Source of the DNA: Methylotenera versatilis 301
GTDB lineage: Bacteria; Pseudomonadota; Gammaproteobacteria; Burkholderiales; Methylophilaceae
DNA: 64,000 bases
Assembly: GCF_000093025.1 (NCBI RefSeq)
Contig: NC_014207.1
Coordinates: forward strand, 2,294,001-2,358,000
Direction of reading: 5' to 3'
The translations under genes and the position numbers were made by a program. The notes under the pieces were generated by a model. The model was given only the letters and a program-made list of their open reading frames with translations, was not told the DNA's origin and made no database searches. The first letter of the stretch is position 1, and each line of letters opens with the position of its first letter. Positions 18,647-26,811 of this stretch are shown here, one piece after another.

Positions 18647-19075
18647 ATGTCTCAATTAACCAGATTTAATAACAACCTGTTCAATGACTTTTTTGGAGAT
18701 TTAGGATCGCATGGTTATTTTGTAAGCCCTTTACATGGTGAAAGTCTAAGTAGTAACTTTAAAGTTGACATAAAAGATTCTGACAACTCATATGTATTTC
18801 AAGCGGAGTTACCAGGTATAAGGAAAGAAGACTTGCATGTCACTGTAGATGGAAGCACCGTGACAATAGCTGCAGAAATAAAACAACATGACGAACAAAC
18901 TAAAGATGAAAAAGTTGTAAGGAGTGAACGTTATTTTGGATCTGTAAGTAGAAGCTTCCAGTTACCTGTCGATGTAGATCAAAATACTGCAAATGCTTCA
19001 TACGAGAATGGTGTTCTACAATTAACTTTGCCTAAAAAACTAAATGTTGCAGGTAAACGTATAGAAATTTTGTAA
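18647..19075 (+). CDS. Small heat-shock protein, Hsp20/alpha-crystallin family
   Basis: This 142-residue chaperone has an alpha-crystallin domain from about residue 40 (FKVDIKDSDNSYVFQAELPG) to the NGVLQLTLPKK strand. It carries the conserved A-x-x-x-x-G-V-L element (ASYENGVLQL) and a C-terminal tail. It would bind unfolding proteins without ATP. The start is ATG 18647 with AGGAG five bases upstream; the GTG at 18641 lies inside that box. A strong terminator follows. Confidence 0.93.
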   Translation: MSQLTRFNNNLFNDFFGDLGSHGYFVSPLHGESLSSNFKVDIKDSDNSYVFQAELPGIRKEDLHVTVDGSTVTIAAEIKQHDEQTKDEKVVRSERYFGSVSRSFQLPVDVDQNTANASYENGVLQLTLPKKLNVAGKRIEIL

Positions 19076-19110
19076 TTAGTTAATCTCGATCTCCCATTTT
19101 CCAAATCGAA

Positions 19111-19138
19111 GAGCGTATTTACGAATACGCTCTTTTTT
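19111..19138 (+). terminator. Strong terminator after hsp20
   Basis: A perfect 9-bp stem GAGCGTATT/AATACGCTC with loop TACG is followed by six T residues. Confidence 0.9.
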
Positions 19139-19391
19139 GCAAGACTAGTAATCAGCCGTTACCTAATAATTGCATAACTTTTGAGCTGACACTGAAAATT
19201 TGAACTTGCGTCCAGAAGCGGACACTTTTCTTCATCCAAAAGTGCAAAACAATACAGTAATTTGGAGATTATTCTTGCCTTTACCACAATCTTTTTAGGA
19301 ACATTTTGAATGCTGATAATAACATTTCTCAATTGGCATTCAGTTATTGCTAAACTTTTAAGCTTAAAACTAGGATTAACTTTGTAAGTAA

Positions 19392-19544
19392 CTATTTAAA
19401 AAACAACAGATACAACATCAGCCCAAAATACAAGAAAGCAAAAACAGCAACTATCCAAAACACCTTGAGCATATTTGTATTAATCTCAGATAATTTGGCA
19501 TGGCTTGCCTCAAGAAGGCTTATCAATTGTTCATCATTTTGCAT
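19392..19544 (-). CDS. Small single-pass membrane protein (unknown)
   Basis: This is a 50-residue ORF. A polar N-terminal helix (MQNDEQLISLLEASHAKLSE) precedes one clear transmembrane helix (VFWIVAVFAFLYFGLMLYLL) and ends in Lys. AGGGG lies five bases before the ATG. It follows the small gene at 19554-19727 by nine bases, with that gene's stop codon abutting this ribosome-binding site, so the two look like an operon. No family is recognised. Conservation has not been tested. Confidence 0.55.
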   Translation of the reverse strand: MQNDEQLISLLEASHAKLSEINTNMLKVFWIVAVFAFLYFGLMLYLLFFK

Positions 19545-19553
19545 AGCAGCCCC

Positions 19554-19727
19554 TTAAACTAATCGATCTTCTGTTTTTTTCATCATAAACTCTGCGTAAA
19601 TATTTCTTTTGCGCATGCATTCATTACTATTTTTGTCACAGCAAATAGAGCGTAACTTACAAAAACAAGCATGTGCTACCATTTCATCTAATGTTGTTAC
19701 TTTATGATAATTCTCTTGTTCAATCAT
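19554..19727 (-). CDS. Small cysteine-rich protein (unknown)
   Basis: This is a 57-residue ORF with five cysteines clustered in HACFCKLRSICCDKNSNECM, a pattern that suggests metal binding. It has a basic C-terminal half (RKRNIYAEFMMKKTEDRL) and no signal peptide. An AAGG box sits upstream of its ATG. It is upstream of and closely spaced to the 50-residue membrane protein. I do not recognise it; it might be a zinc- or iron-sulphur-binding regulator. Confidence 0.55.
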   Translation of the reverse strand: MIEQENYHKVTTLDEMVAHACFCKLRSICCDKNSNECMRKRNIYAEFMMKKTEDRLV

Positions 19728-20210
19728 GATTAACCTTATTAAGAATTTTAATACACGTCTTATGAGTGTTCAAACACAATAATGTTCTATTACTTTCAGA
19801 TTGATGTGTTAAAAAAATAGAAAATTAGGTAGGCTTCATGCAGTAGGTATGCTGATAAGTCACTATGAATCTCAATACCATCCAAAAAAACAACAAGACC
19901 CTGATTTTAACTCTCGATAATTCTCTAGATTTGTCGCTCGAAAAAACTACGCCTAAAACAATTACACACTCAAATTTAATAAAATATTATTCAGGGTTTA
20001 TCAGAACTAAACCTACACATTAAATATCAACAATTGTATACAATTCTGTATATAATAATTCAATATGTTACAAATTGTACAAAAGCTAAGATAAGCTAAT
20101 TACAGGGCTTAACTAATCACTAATTCGCATGAAATCAAGAATCTGTAACTTCTTGTTAATTCAACGAATTTAATATTTATAGATTATAAATTTACTAAAG
20201 GATGACTCAA
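19728..20210. promoter_or_regulatory. Upstream region of the PYP gene with operator-like palindromes
   Basis: This very AT-rich stretch contains a perfect 14-base palindrome AATTGTATACAATT (20032-20045), a TATAAT box (20051-20056) five bases later and a second related site TTGTACAA (20075-20082). The spacing suggests regulator sites on a promoter reading toward the photoactive yellow protein gene. An unconvincing 52-codon ORF without a ribosome-binding site lies at 19865-20023. Confidence 0.45.
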
Positions 20211-20591
20211 TTGAATCAAATTACATTCGATATGCTGAGCTTGGGACAAACATTGGATAAGTTGACTAATGACCAATTAAACTCTCTTGATTTTGGTGTC
20301 ATTGGTTTTGATAATGAAGGCATGGTGAAAGTTTATAATGCTTATGAATCAAAAGTTGCGGGACTTTCACTTGAGAGTGTGATTGACTCAGATTTATTTA
20401 ATAGCGTCGCCCCCTGTATGAATAACTTTATGGTGGCCCAAAAATTTGAAGATGCAGTAGATACTTCATCGGAGTTAGATGAAATTATGGATTATGTTCT
20501 AACCCTAAAAATGAAACCTACACGTGTAAAGTTGCGATTATTGAGTAGTCCCCAATTTTCGTATAGCTACGTTGTTATTCTTAGATCTTAG
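20211..20591 (+). CDS. pyp: Photoactive yellow protein (PYP) blue-light receptor
   Basis: This PAS-domain photoreceptor is expected to bind p-coumaric acid through a cysteine thioester. It aligns without gaps to my recollection of Halorhodospira PYP across the first 69 residues, including LDFGVIGFDNEG, VYNAYE and SVAPC. Tyr42, Glu46 and Cys69 are all present, and the MKPTRVK segment matches the Met100 region. I prefer the TTG start at 20211: it reproduces canonical numbering exactly and has AAAGGA eight bases upstream, whereas ATG 20202 abuts that box. Positions equivalent to Thr50 and Arg52 are Ala and Leu, so the photocycle may differ. The PAS-GGDEF gene starts 14 bases downstream. Confidence 0.93.
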   Translation: MNQITFDMLSLGQTLDKLTNDQLNSLDFGVIGFDNEGMVKVYNAYESKVAGLSLESVIDSDLFNSVAPCMNNFMVAQKFEDAVDTSSELDEIMDYVLTLKMKPTRVKLRLLSSPQFSYSYVVILRS

Positions 20592-20605
20592 TTACATTAT
20601 CGAAT

Positions 20606-21916
20606 ATGAGCGATGACTTAAAATCTGAATACGAATCACTGCTGCAATTTTTGTACATGGCACCTGTTGGACTCGTGCAAATGAAAAGTGATGGTGAAAT
20701 TGTGATGATTAACCCACTTTCGGCTCAGTTACTTTTGCCGATTGCACCAGACGGGGATCTATCAAATTTCTTTATCACTTTAGAAAATATAGCGCCTGAA
20801 CTGCAAAACCTCTGCTCTAGTTTCACTAAGAAAAGAGGTCAAATCTGTGATGCATTGCGTGTTCAGTTAACTGCTGGTATTCCGGGAAAAGAGGACCCTA
20901 AAGTACTGGCATTTAGCTTACTAAAACTTGATGCTGATCGCATTATGGCTGTGATTTCTGACGTGAGTTTATTGGCTAAACGAGAAAAGCAACTGCAGCA
21001 TAATGAAGCTTGGTTCAACGCCATTTTTAGTGGTGTTACTGAATATGCTCTTGTTAGCCTTGATAGCGATGGAAATATTGAAAATTGGAACGTCAGCTTA
21101 GAACGCTTGGGGAAATATACAGCGAATGAAGTTGAACACAAACCTTACTCTATATTTTTCCCTAAAGACTCTACCGATGAAGAACGTCTAAAAGATCGGC
21201 TGGCGGAAGCTGATGAAAACGGATGGAGTCTGTTTGAAAGTTGGTGCTTGAGAAGTGATGGTAGCCGATTCTGGGGGAGTAGTATTATTTCACCATTAGA
21301 AAATGCTCTCCATGAGCATTTTAACCCTCCTAGATATTCTTTGATTATTAGAGATATCACTGAAAAACGTAACTCAACTGAAGATCTTATTAAAGCAAGT
21401 TTTAATGATCACCTCACAGGTATTTCTAATCGCCGAGCATTCTTTGAGGTTGCCGGGATTGAATTTGAACGCTGCAAAAAAAGACCTCGTCCACTTTCCT
21501 TACTAGCCATTGATGCTGATCATTTTAAAAAGGTAAACGACACTTTCGGGCACGCAACAGGTGATGAGGTGTTGAAACACTTATCTGCAGTATTACAGGA
21601 TTGCGTGAGGGAAATGGATTTGGTTGCCAGAATAGGGGGCGAAGAGTTCAGTGCACTCTTACCATCAACAGATATGCAAGGTGCAATAAAAATTGCTGAA
21701 AGAATTCGAAGCTCTATTGCTGAATCGCTCTTAGAGGTGAATGGACAGAAGATTCGTTACACAGTAAGTATTGGCGTAAGTACAGTGAATGAAAATGTTA
21801 CAGGTATTGATATGTTGCTAAAAATTGCAGACGAAGCGCTTTATGCATCTAAACATGGTGGAAGAAATCGAGTGACTGCCATTCATCCTCAAGCAGTTAA
21901 AATCATTGATCAGTGA
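20606..21916 (+). CDS. PAS-PAS-GGDEF diguanylate cyclase
   Basis: This 436-residue cytoplasmic protein has two PAS-like domains (about 10-120, MAPVGLVQMKSDGEIVMINP, and 135-255, VSLDSDGNIENWNVSLERLG). A GGDEF domain follows (about 265-430) with active motif ARIGGEEFSAL and an inhibitory RxxD site (REMD) five residues before it. It should make c-di-GMP. It is the second gene of the operon behind PYP, so PYP is likely to control it by protein contact; this is an inference. Its last seven bases overlap the end of the convergent ligase gene. Confidence 0.93.
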   Translation: MSDDLKSEYESLLQFLYMAPVGLVQMKSDGEIVMINPLSAQLLLPIAPDGDLSNFFITLENIAPELQNLCSSFTKKRGQICDALRVQLTAGIPGKEDPKVLAFSLLKLDADRIMAVISDVSLLAKREKQLQHNEAWFNAIFSGVTEYALVSLDSDGNIENWNVSLERLGKYTANEVEHKPYSIFFPKDSTDEERLKDRLAEADENGWSLFESWCLRSDGSRFWGSSIISPLENALHEHFNPPRYSLIIRDITEKRNSTEDLIKASFNDHLTGISNRRAFFEVAGIEFERCKKRPRPLSLLAIDADHFKKVNDTFGHATGDEVLKHLSAVLQDCVREMDLVARIGGEEFSALLPSTDMQGAIKIAERIRSSIAESLLEVNGQKIRYTVSIGVSTVNENVTGIDMLLKIADEALYASKHGGRNRVTAIHPQAVKIIDQ

Positions 21917-23145
21917 GATTCAACATCTATAGACCAATCACATAGCTTACCCATTTTATTGGTAGCCAAACTTGAACCAATTTTTATTGACTTTGGTCTT
22001 TCATGAGGTAGCAAAACTAAATTTATGTGTGCATTCAAGCTCTCTAGTGCCTGAGATTCATCACCATTATCGTTAAAGACAATAAAAGCTTTTAGTCGAT
22101 TACCTTCCACTGGCCTCATCATTCTCACGCTAGCATCTTTTACTGCAGGGTGCGTTTTGAGTATGTCTCGGACATAATGCAACGAAACATTAATCCCTCC
22201 AATTTGGACAATGTCATCTTTACGTCCGATGACATTAAATTTGTTACTAGAAAACCAGTGTAGACGATCATGCAAATGAACGATGAATGATTGTCCATTC
22301 AAACTCACACGTTTAAGTTCGGAATCGAGTAACTGTTTTTCCCAAAATGGAAATAGTTTATAAGAATCTGAGGGGTGGTCTCGCCAACCTATTCCTGCAG
22401 TTTCGGATGCACCATACACTTCAAATAGCTTTGATAACCCACGATTTAATAAACTCAGTCCTATCTGTTCTAGGCAAGGTCCCGCTGAATTTACACCGAT
22501 AACATCCGCTGGTAATAAAACACCAGCTTCTTCAATATATTTCCAAAATTCAGGAAACCCCAACACGAGGTCTCCTGACGCCATAATTGATATTAGTGTA
22601 TTTGATGATAGCGCTCTAACATCAATAATCTCAATATTTGGGTTCAAATAACGTGGTAACAATATGCTGAAGATAAAACCATAAATATGGTGAGAAGGAA
22701 TAGCCAACAAAATGCGTTGGCGTCCTGGCAGTAGTTTAGCAAGAAATTGCGCCTCCTCCTCTAGGTCTTCTAACTGATGAGTACAATACTTTTTCAACCC
22801 TGTACTACCTGATGTTTTAAAAGATATACGCTCAGAAAAGATTTCTAAGCTGTGAAATACAATCGATTGCCAGTCTTTCAATCGGGTTTTATCAAGGAAA
22901 TTGTCTTTCAGATGGCTTTCATGTATGTGTATAGACCTCGCTAATGATGTCGATATACCCATTAACTCAAGTGAATCCATTTCCAAGCCATGATCGCCTA
23001 AAGCAATATTATCTTCGGCATCAATAAAGTTAACCTTTGTTGAAGTTGGTCTTAATGCAGCTAGCTCACCAAATACTAAATCATTAGTGAATCTTTGAAG
23101 AAGTTTCGGGTATTCAAACCATTGTTTATAGGGAAAAGCGTTCAT
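21910..23145 (-). CDS. 4-coumarate ligase, PYP-activation family
   Basis: This ~411-residue AMP-forming ligase carries the P-loop FKTSGSTGLKKYCTH, the YGASETAGIGWR motif, GRKDDIVQIGGINVS and a C-terminal NKMGKLCDW lysine. Proteins of this shortened type activate p-coumarate for attachment to PYP. The N-terminus contains ALGDHGLEMDSLELMGI, which resembles the DSL helix of acyl-carrier proteins. I start at ATG 23145; TTG 23163 is possible and neither has a clear ribosome-binding site. The start lies 27 bases after the ammonia-lyase stop. Together with that gene it would make and activate the chromophore for the convergently encoded PYP. Confidence 0.88.
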   Translation of the reverse strand: MNAFPYKQWFEYPKLLQRFTNDLVFGELAALRPTSTKVNFIDAEDNIALGDHGLEMDSLELMGISTSLARSIHIHESHLKDNFLDKTRLKDWQSIVFHSLEIFSERISFKTSGSTGLKKYCTHQLEDLEEEAQFLAKLLPGRQRILLAIPSHHIYGFIFSILLPRYLNPNIEIIDVRALSSNTLISIMASGDLVLGFPEFWKYIEEAGVLLPADVIGVNSAGPCLEQIGLSLLNRGLSKLFEVYGASETAGIGWRDHPSDSYKLFPFWEKQLLDSELKRVSLNGQSFIVHLHDRLHWFSSNKFNVIGRKDDIVQIGGINVSLHYVRDILKTHPAVKDASVRMMRPVEGNRLKAFIVFNDNGDESQALESLNAHINLVLLPHERPKSIKIGSSLATNKMGKLCDWSIDVESH

Positions 23146-23172
23146 TTGTCTATTGGTAAGCAAAAATTAATA

Positions 23173-24717
23173 TCATTTATGATGCGAATATAACGGCCAG
23201 ATTCGTAACCGAATTGCATTAAGTAAATCTTCCAATTCAGATTGCAGAGCCCTATCTTCAAAAACTAGCACTAGTATTTTTGAAAGGTCATCTATCATCA
23301 TATGTAGACGAGGATGCAGTGGAGCATGTTGAGGCATTTGTAATCTTAAACTCACGCCTTGATAGACCGCAACTAACATGCCCGCAGCAACCTGTTCTGT
23401 CAATTGGAGAATTCTCAGACAATCTCGACTGGCAATAGTGCCCATACTGACTTTATCTTGGTTATGACATTCTGTTGATCTGGAAAATACTGACGCCGGC
23501 ATAGTCAGTTTGAGCGCCTCAGCGGTCCATGCACTGACGCTAATTTGCAGTGCTTTAAGTCCATGACTCACTGCGGCGTCGGGCCCGCTATCTGCAGATA
23601 AATTAGCAGGTAGTCCATTGTTATAGCGTGTGTCGACCAGTAAAGCCATCTGTCTGTCCATCATGTCTGCTAAATTTGCAATCAAGTTTTTAAGACTATC
23701 CATGGCAAATGCAATGTGCCCGCCGTAAAAATGGCCTCCATGCATGACTTTTTGATTTTCGCCATCAATTACTGGATTATCGTTAACGCTATTAATTTCG
23801 TTTTCAATATGGCTTTTTATCCATGGTAAGGCATCTGCAAGCACGCCTATGATATGAGGTGCACAGCGAATCGAGTATCTATCTTGAATCCGGCCACTAT
23901 TTGATTTCTCTGGCAACACTAAATCTTCGCGTATCCAACTTGCGATATTTTCTTGACCTGAGTGTGGCTTCAGCGTGAACAAAAAAGCATCGAAGTGATT
24001 AGCGTTTCCATCTAAGGCATAAGAAGCCATAGAAGTAATACGCGTTGTTAACTCTTTTAGGTAATTAGCACGTGTGTATGCTTCACATGCAAGTGCAGTC
24101 ATTACCGATGTACCATTCATGAGTGCTAAAGCTTCTTTTGGTTGTAACTGTAGAGGCGCTAAACATGACAAACGAAGTGCATATTGTGCATCCATACGTT
24201 GATGTTTATAAATCACTTCACGTTCACCGCATAAAGCAGCTGCAAGATAAGAGAGCGGAGTTAAGTCACCGCTTGCCCCTACTGAACCTTCGGAAGGAAT
24301 TAATGGGGCTATACCTTCATTTAAAAATGCAATAATTTGACGTAATAGTAAAGGTCTGATGCCAGAAAAGCCTTTGCATAATGACGCCAATCGCACGACC
24401 ATGACAGCGCGAACTTGTGAATTGGACAAAAATTGACCCAAACCGCAGCCGTGGTAAGTATATAAATTTCGAGGTAGCTTAAAGACTAGATGTTCAGGAA
24501 TCACGACATTACATGAATCCCCATATCCAGTATTAATCCCATAAACAGGTGTGCCCTCTGACACAATTTGTAAAATGAAATCGGCTCCACGCTGAATAAA
24601 ATTTAAATATTCATCATTTTCGTTAAGATAAGTAACAATATTACTTTCTGATATATTAATAACGTCATCAATACCTACAAAGCCGTTATCAAATCTAAAC
24701 TGTTTATTGTCAATCAT
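23173..24717 (-). CDS. tal: Aromatic amino acid ammonia-lyase, probably tyrosine ammonia-lyase
   Basis: This 514-residue member of the histidine/phenylalanine/tyrosine ammonia-lyase family has the MIO-forming triad in GSVGASGDLTPLSYLA and the catalytic Tyr in PVYGINTGYGD. QDRYSIRCAPHIIG, NDNPVIDGENQ and the CHNQDKVSMG region are also present. In this context it should convert tyrosine to p-coumarate for PYP. The substrate-selectivity position reads Tyr-His (NLYTYHGCG), not the His-Leu pair of Rhodobacter TAL or Phe-Leu of PAL, so tyrosine specificity is inferred from the neighbours. It is not in a hut cluster. An EAL gene precedes it by 77 bases in the same direction. Confidence 0.87.
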   Translation of the reverse strand: MIDNKQFRFDNGFVGIDDVINISESNIVTYLNENDEYLNFIQRGADFILQIVSEGTPVYGINTGYGDSCNVVIPEHLVFKLPRNLYTYHGCGLGQFLSNSQVRAVMVVRLASLCKGFSGIRPLLLRQIIAFLNEGIAPLIPSEGSVGASGDLTPLSYLAAALCGEREVIYKHQRMDAQYALRLSCLAPLQLQPKEALALMNGTSVMTALACEAYTRANYLKELTTRITSMASYALDGNANHFDAFLFTLKPHSGQENIASWIREDLVLPEKSNSGRIQDRYSIRCAPHIIGVLADALPWIKSHIENEINSVNDNPVIDGENQKVMHGGHFYGGHIAFAMDSLKNLIANLADMMDRQMALLVDTRYNNGLPANLSADSGPDAAVSHGLKALQISVSAWTAEALKLTMPASVFSRSTECHNQDKVSMGTIASRDCLRILQLTEQVAAGMLVAVYQGVSLRLQMPQHAPLHPRLHMMIDDLSKILVLVFEDRALQSELEDLLNAIRLRIWPLYSHHK

Positions 24718-24794
24718 TCTTCTTCATTTAAATATGGTTAGGGAGACCAATAAAGTTGATTATCTACAGGGTAAGCTTAGTAAAGTAATATTCA

Positions 24795-25610
24795 CTACCA
24801 ACGGTCTCTTGCCCGACGAGTTTTCACCTGTGGCCATACATCTTCCGGAATTTCGGGTAAAGATTCAAATCCAGGGCGGGCAAATAAGTATCCTTGGAAT
24901 AGTGTTACACCTTCATCAGCCAAAGTTAAGCATTCTTCCCTAGACTCAATACCTTCTGCAATCACACGGATATCTAGTGCTCTACATATTGAAAGTATGC
25001 CAAATACCAGTGCTCGTCTAACTCTGTCGGTATTAACGTTGCGTGTTAATGACATATCTAACTTGATAATATCTGGCTGCCAATCAGCCAGTAAATTCAG
25101 ACCCGCATAGCCCGCACCAAAATCATCAATCGCGGTAGTAAATCGATGTTTTTTGTATTCTACGAAGATGTTTCGTAGGTGATCATTATCTTGTACCTTC
25201 TCACCTTCTGTCACTTCGAACATAATTCTATCAGTGGGGAAATCCATCTCAGCAGCGGCTTCAAGCGTTGCGCGTATGCAAGTTTCAGGCTTGTAAACTG
25301 CATTGGGTAAAAAATTAATGCTTAACATACCTTGCAAACCGAGTTTTTTTGCTAAGTCGATAGATTTCACGCGTATTGCCTGATCAAATGCATATCTATT
25401 ACTGTCATTCAATTGAGAAAGTATTGTTGCAGCTCCCTCATTATTAACACCTCTGACGAGTGCCTCATACCCATAGATAGACTTATTAGATATATCAACA
25501 ATTGGCTGGAAAGCCATTGTAAAATCTATATTAAGCTTGGTTTTGTCTCGACACTCTTTACAGCCGACAGGAACAAAATTAACGAAGTCCATTATTTTTT
25601 TGATCTCCAT
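24795..25610 (-). CDS. Stand-alone EAL-domain c-di-GMP phosphodiesterase
   Basis: This protein of about 271 residues is almost entirely an EAL domain. All catalytic elements are visible: YEALVRG, LSINFLPN, FEVTEGE, AIDDFGAGYAGL, IIKLDMSL, IAEGIES and FQGYLFARP. It should hydrolyse c-di-GMP. Just before the domain is a short VGCKECRD motif with two cysteines spaced CxxC. It is a clear paralogue of the EAL protein at 26812-27609. The start is uncertain: ATG 25610 is given, with 25664 and 25592 as alternatives. It is the likely first gene of the EAL-lyase-ligase operon, downstream of the BLUF gene. Confidence 0.9.
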   Translation of the reverse strand: MEIKKIMDFVNFVPVGCKECRDKTKLNIDFTMAFQPIVDISNKSIYGYEALVRGVNNEGAATILSQLNDSNRYAFDQAIRVKSIDLAKKLGLQGMLSINFLPNAVYKPETCIRATLEAAAEMDFPTDRIMFEVTEGEKVQDNDHLRNIFVEYKKHRFTTAIDDFGAGYAGLNLLADWQPDIIKLDMSLTRNVNTDRVRRALVFGILSICRALDIRVIAEGIESREECLTLADEGVTLFQGYLFARPGFESLPEIPEDVWPQVKTRRARDRW

Positions 25611-25664
25611 ACAAATGTGACTAAAAAGTTGCCCATCTGATTTACATAAAACATTTACAACCAC

Positions 25665-25993
25665 TACTTGTTTATTGCTTAAATTTTAAAGAATTTAATA
25701 TAACACATGTAAATATACAGCTTGGTATACAAAATGTGAACTGTTTGATTTTTTATATTAGTTTTTTGCAGGACTGATAGAGATATTGATCGCATTAAAT
25801 GGAGTTAATAGCATTGGTTAGCATGCTAACAATTTCTATTGTTTATGACTTTAAGGCATTAAAAATCTGTATTAGAGTGATTTGATTAAGTATTAAATCT
25901 AATCTGCCTTTAGTAGATTTAATACTTTTTCTCAATTTACCTGAAACAATTAAAAGGGCCGAAGTTTAAACTTCGACTCATTTACATCTTAAA
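25665..25993. other. Spacer between BLUF and EAL genes with two strong hairpins
   Basis: There is no gene. A perfect 14-bp stem built on AGTATTAAATCTA lies at 25888-25901/25914-25927 with a 12-base loop, followed on the plus strand by TTTT. A perfect 16-base palindrome CGAAGTTTAAACTTCG lies at 25960-25975. On the minus strand both lie downstream of the BLUF stop and may terminate or stabilise its transcript. The AT-rich remainder should hold the promoter of the EAL-lyase-ligase operon. Confidence 0.5.
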
Positions 25994-26407
25994 TTAGTTT
26001 TTAAAAATTTTAAGTAGCGTAACTGCGGGCGATGCTGAGCCAATTTTTCGATCTGTTTTTGCTGCTTCAATCACCTCAACTAGCTCATCATATTTGTCAG
26101 CTTGTCGATCATCTAGATTAGTCATATTCATAGTCCAGCGTGTAAATGTACGGAATTTTGCTGGTTCGTTGTATATGATACGGGAGTTTTTATGACGTGG
26201 ATCTTTCTCAATTTTAATGTACAGTTTGGATAAGGTCTCTATCGGCCCCTCTAGTACTTGCAAAAACCAACCGCCGTTATAAAACAGGCTTCCTGTCACA
26301 TCGATTTTTGCATTATTTTCCTGAGCTGTAGTATGAATTTGAAGCAGCTCAGAGTTGGACATCTTGCGTGTAGCTTGACTGATATAGATTAATTGATTGA
26401 TTGACAT
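25994..26407 (-). CDS. Stand-alone BLUF-domain blue-light photoreceptor
   Basis: This 137-residue flavin photoreceptor consists of a BLUF domain (about 3-95) plus a short helical tail. The residues of the flavin switch are in register with the well-studied PixD protein: Tyr8 (QLIYISQ), Asn31/32, Gln50 (GGWFLQVLEG), Trp91 and Met93 (FTRWTMNM). It should bind FAD and respond to blue light. It lacks an output domain and lies between two paralogous stand-alone EAL genes. That arrangement recalls the PapB (BLUF)-PapA (EAL) pair of Rhodopseudomonas palustris, so direct control of one or both EAL proteins is a good hypothesis. Confidence 0.95.
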   Translation of the reverse strand: MSINQLIYISQATRKMSNSELLQIHTTAQENNAKIDVTGSLFYNGGWFLQVLEGPIETLSKLYIKIEKDPRHKNSRIIYNEPAKFRTFTRWTMNMTNLDDRQADKYDELVEVIEAAKTDRKIGSASPAVTLLKIFKN

Positions 26408-26811
26408 AACTTAGTCCATATAATTAAAAGATGATTAAAGATTTATAGCACTTACAACATAACTAAAAATAAAAAATATAGCCGAAATAGAAATTTAGTG
26501 TGTTAATTAGCTTGATAATTAATTAACATAATTAATACAAAATCAGGCACATTAAGATCAACCCCAGTAGAATTTCTGATTAAGAGTTAGGATGCGTTTG
26601 ATGAATACCATCCGACCGAATCAACAGTTTAATCCAAGAATAATCATAACTATGCCCACAAATTTTCTTAGGATCTTCAACAGACTAAACTAGGCTGAAA
26701 CCGTTCAAGAAATCATTCTCAATTAACATAATAATATTAATATAAAAGAGTATTCTAAGAGGGGCTAATACTCCGTTGATGCAATCAGATATTAGTCTTT
26801 TAGTAGTTTAA
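26408..26811. other. Intergenic region upstream of the BLUF gene
   Basis: No ORF of interest is seen. An 8-base inverted repeat GTTAATTA (26502-26509) and TAATTAAC (26520-26527) lies about 100 bases before the BLUF start and may be an operator. The rest is AT-rich sequence without a recognised signal. Confidence 0.35.

Noticed and set aside
19865-20023. 52-codon plus-strand ORF before pyp
   Set aside because: No ribosome-binding site and low-complexity Thr/Leu/Asn content; more likely chance in an AT-rich leader.
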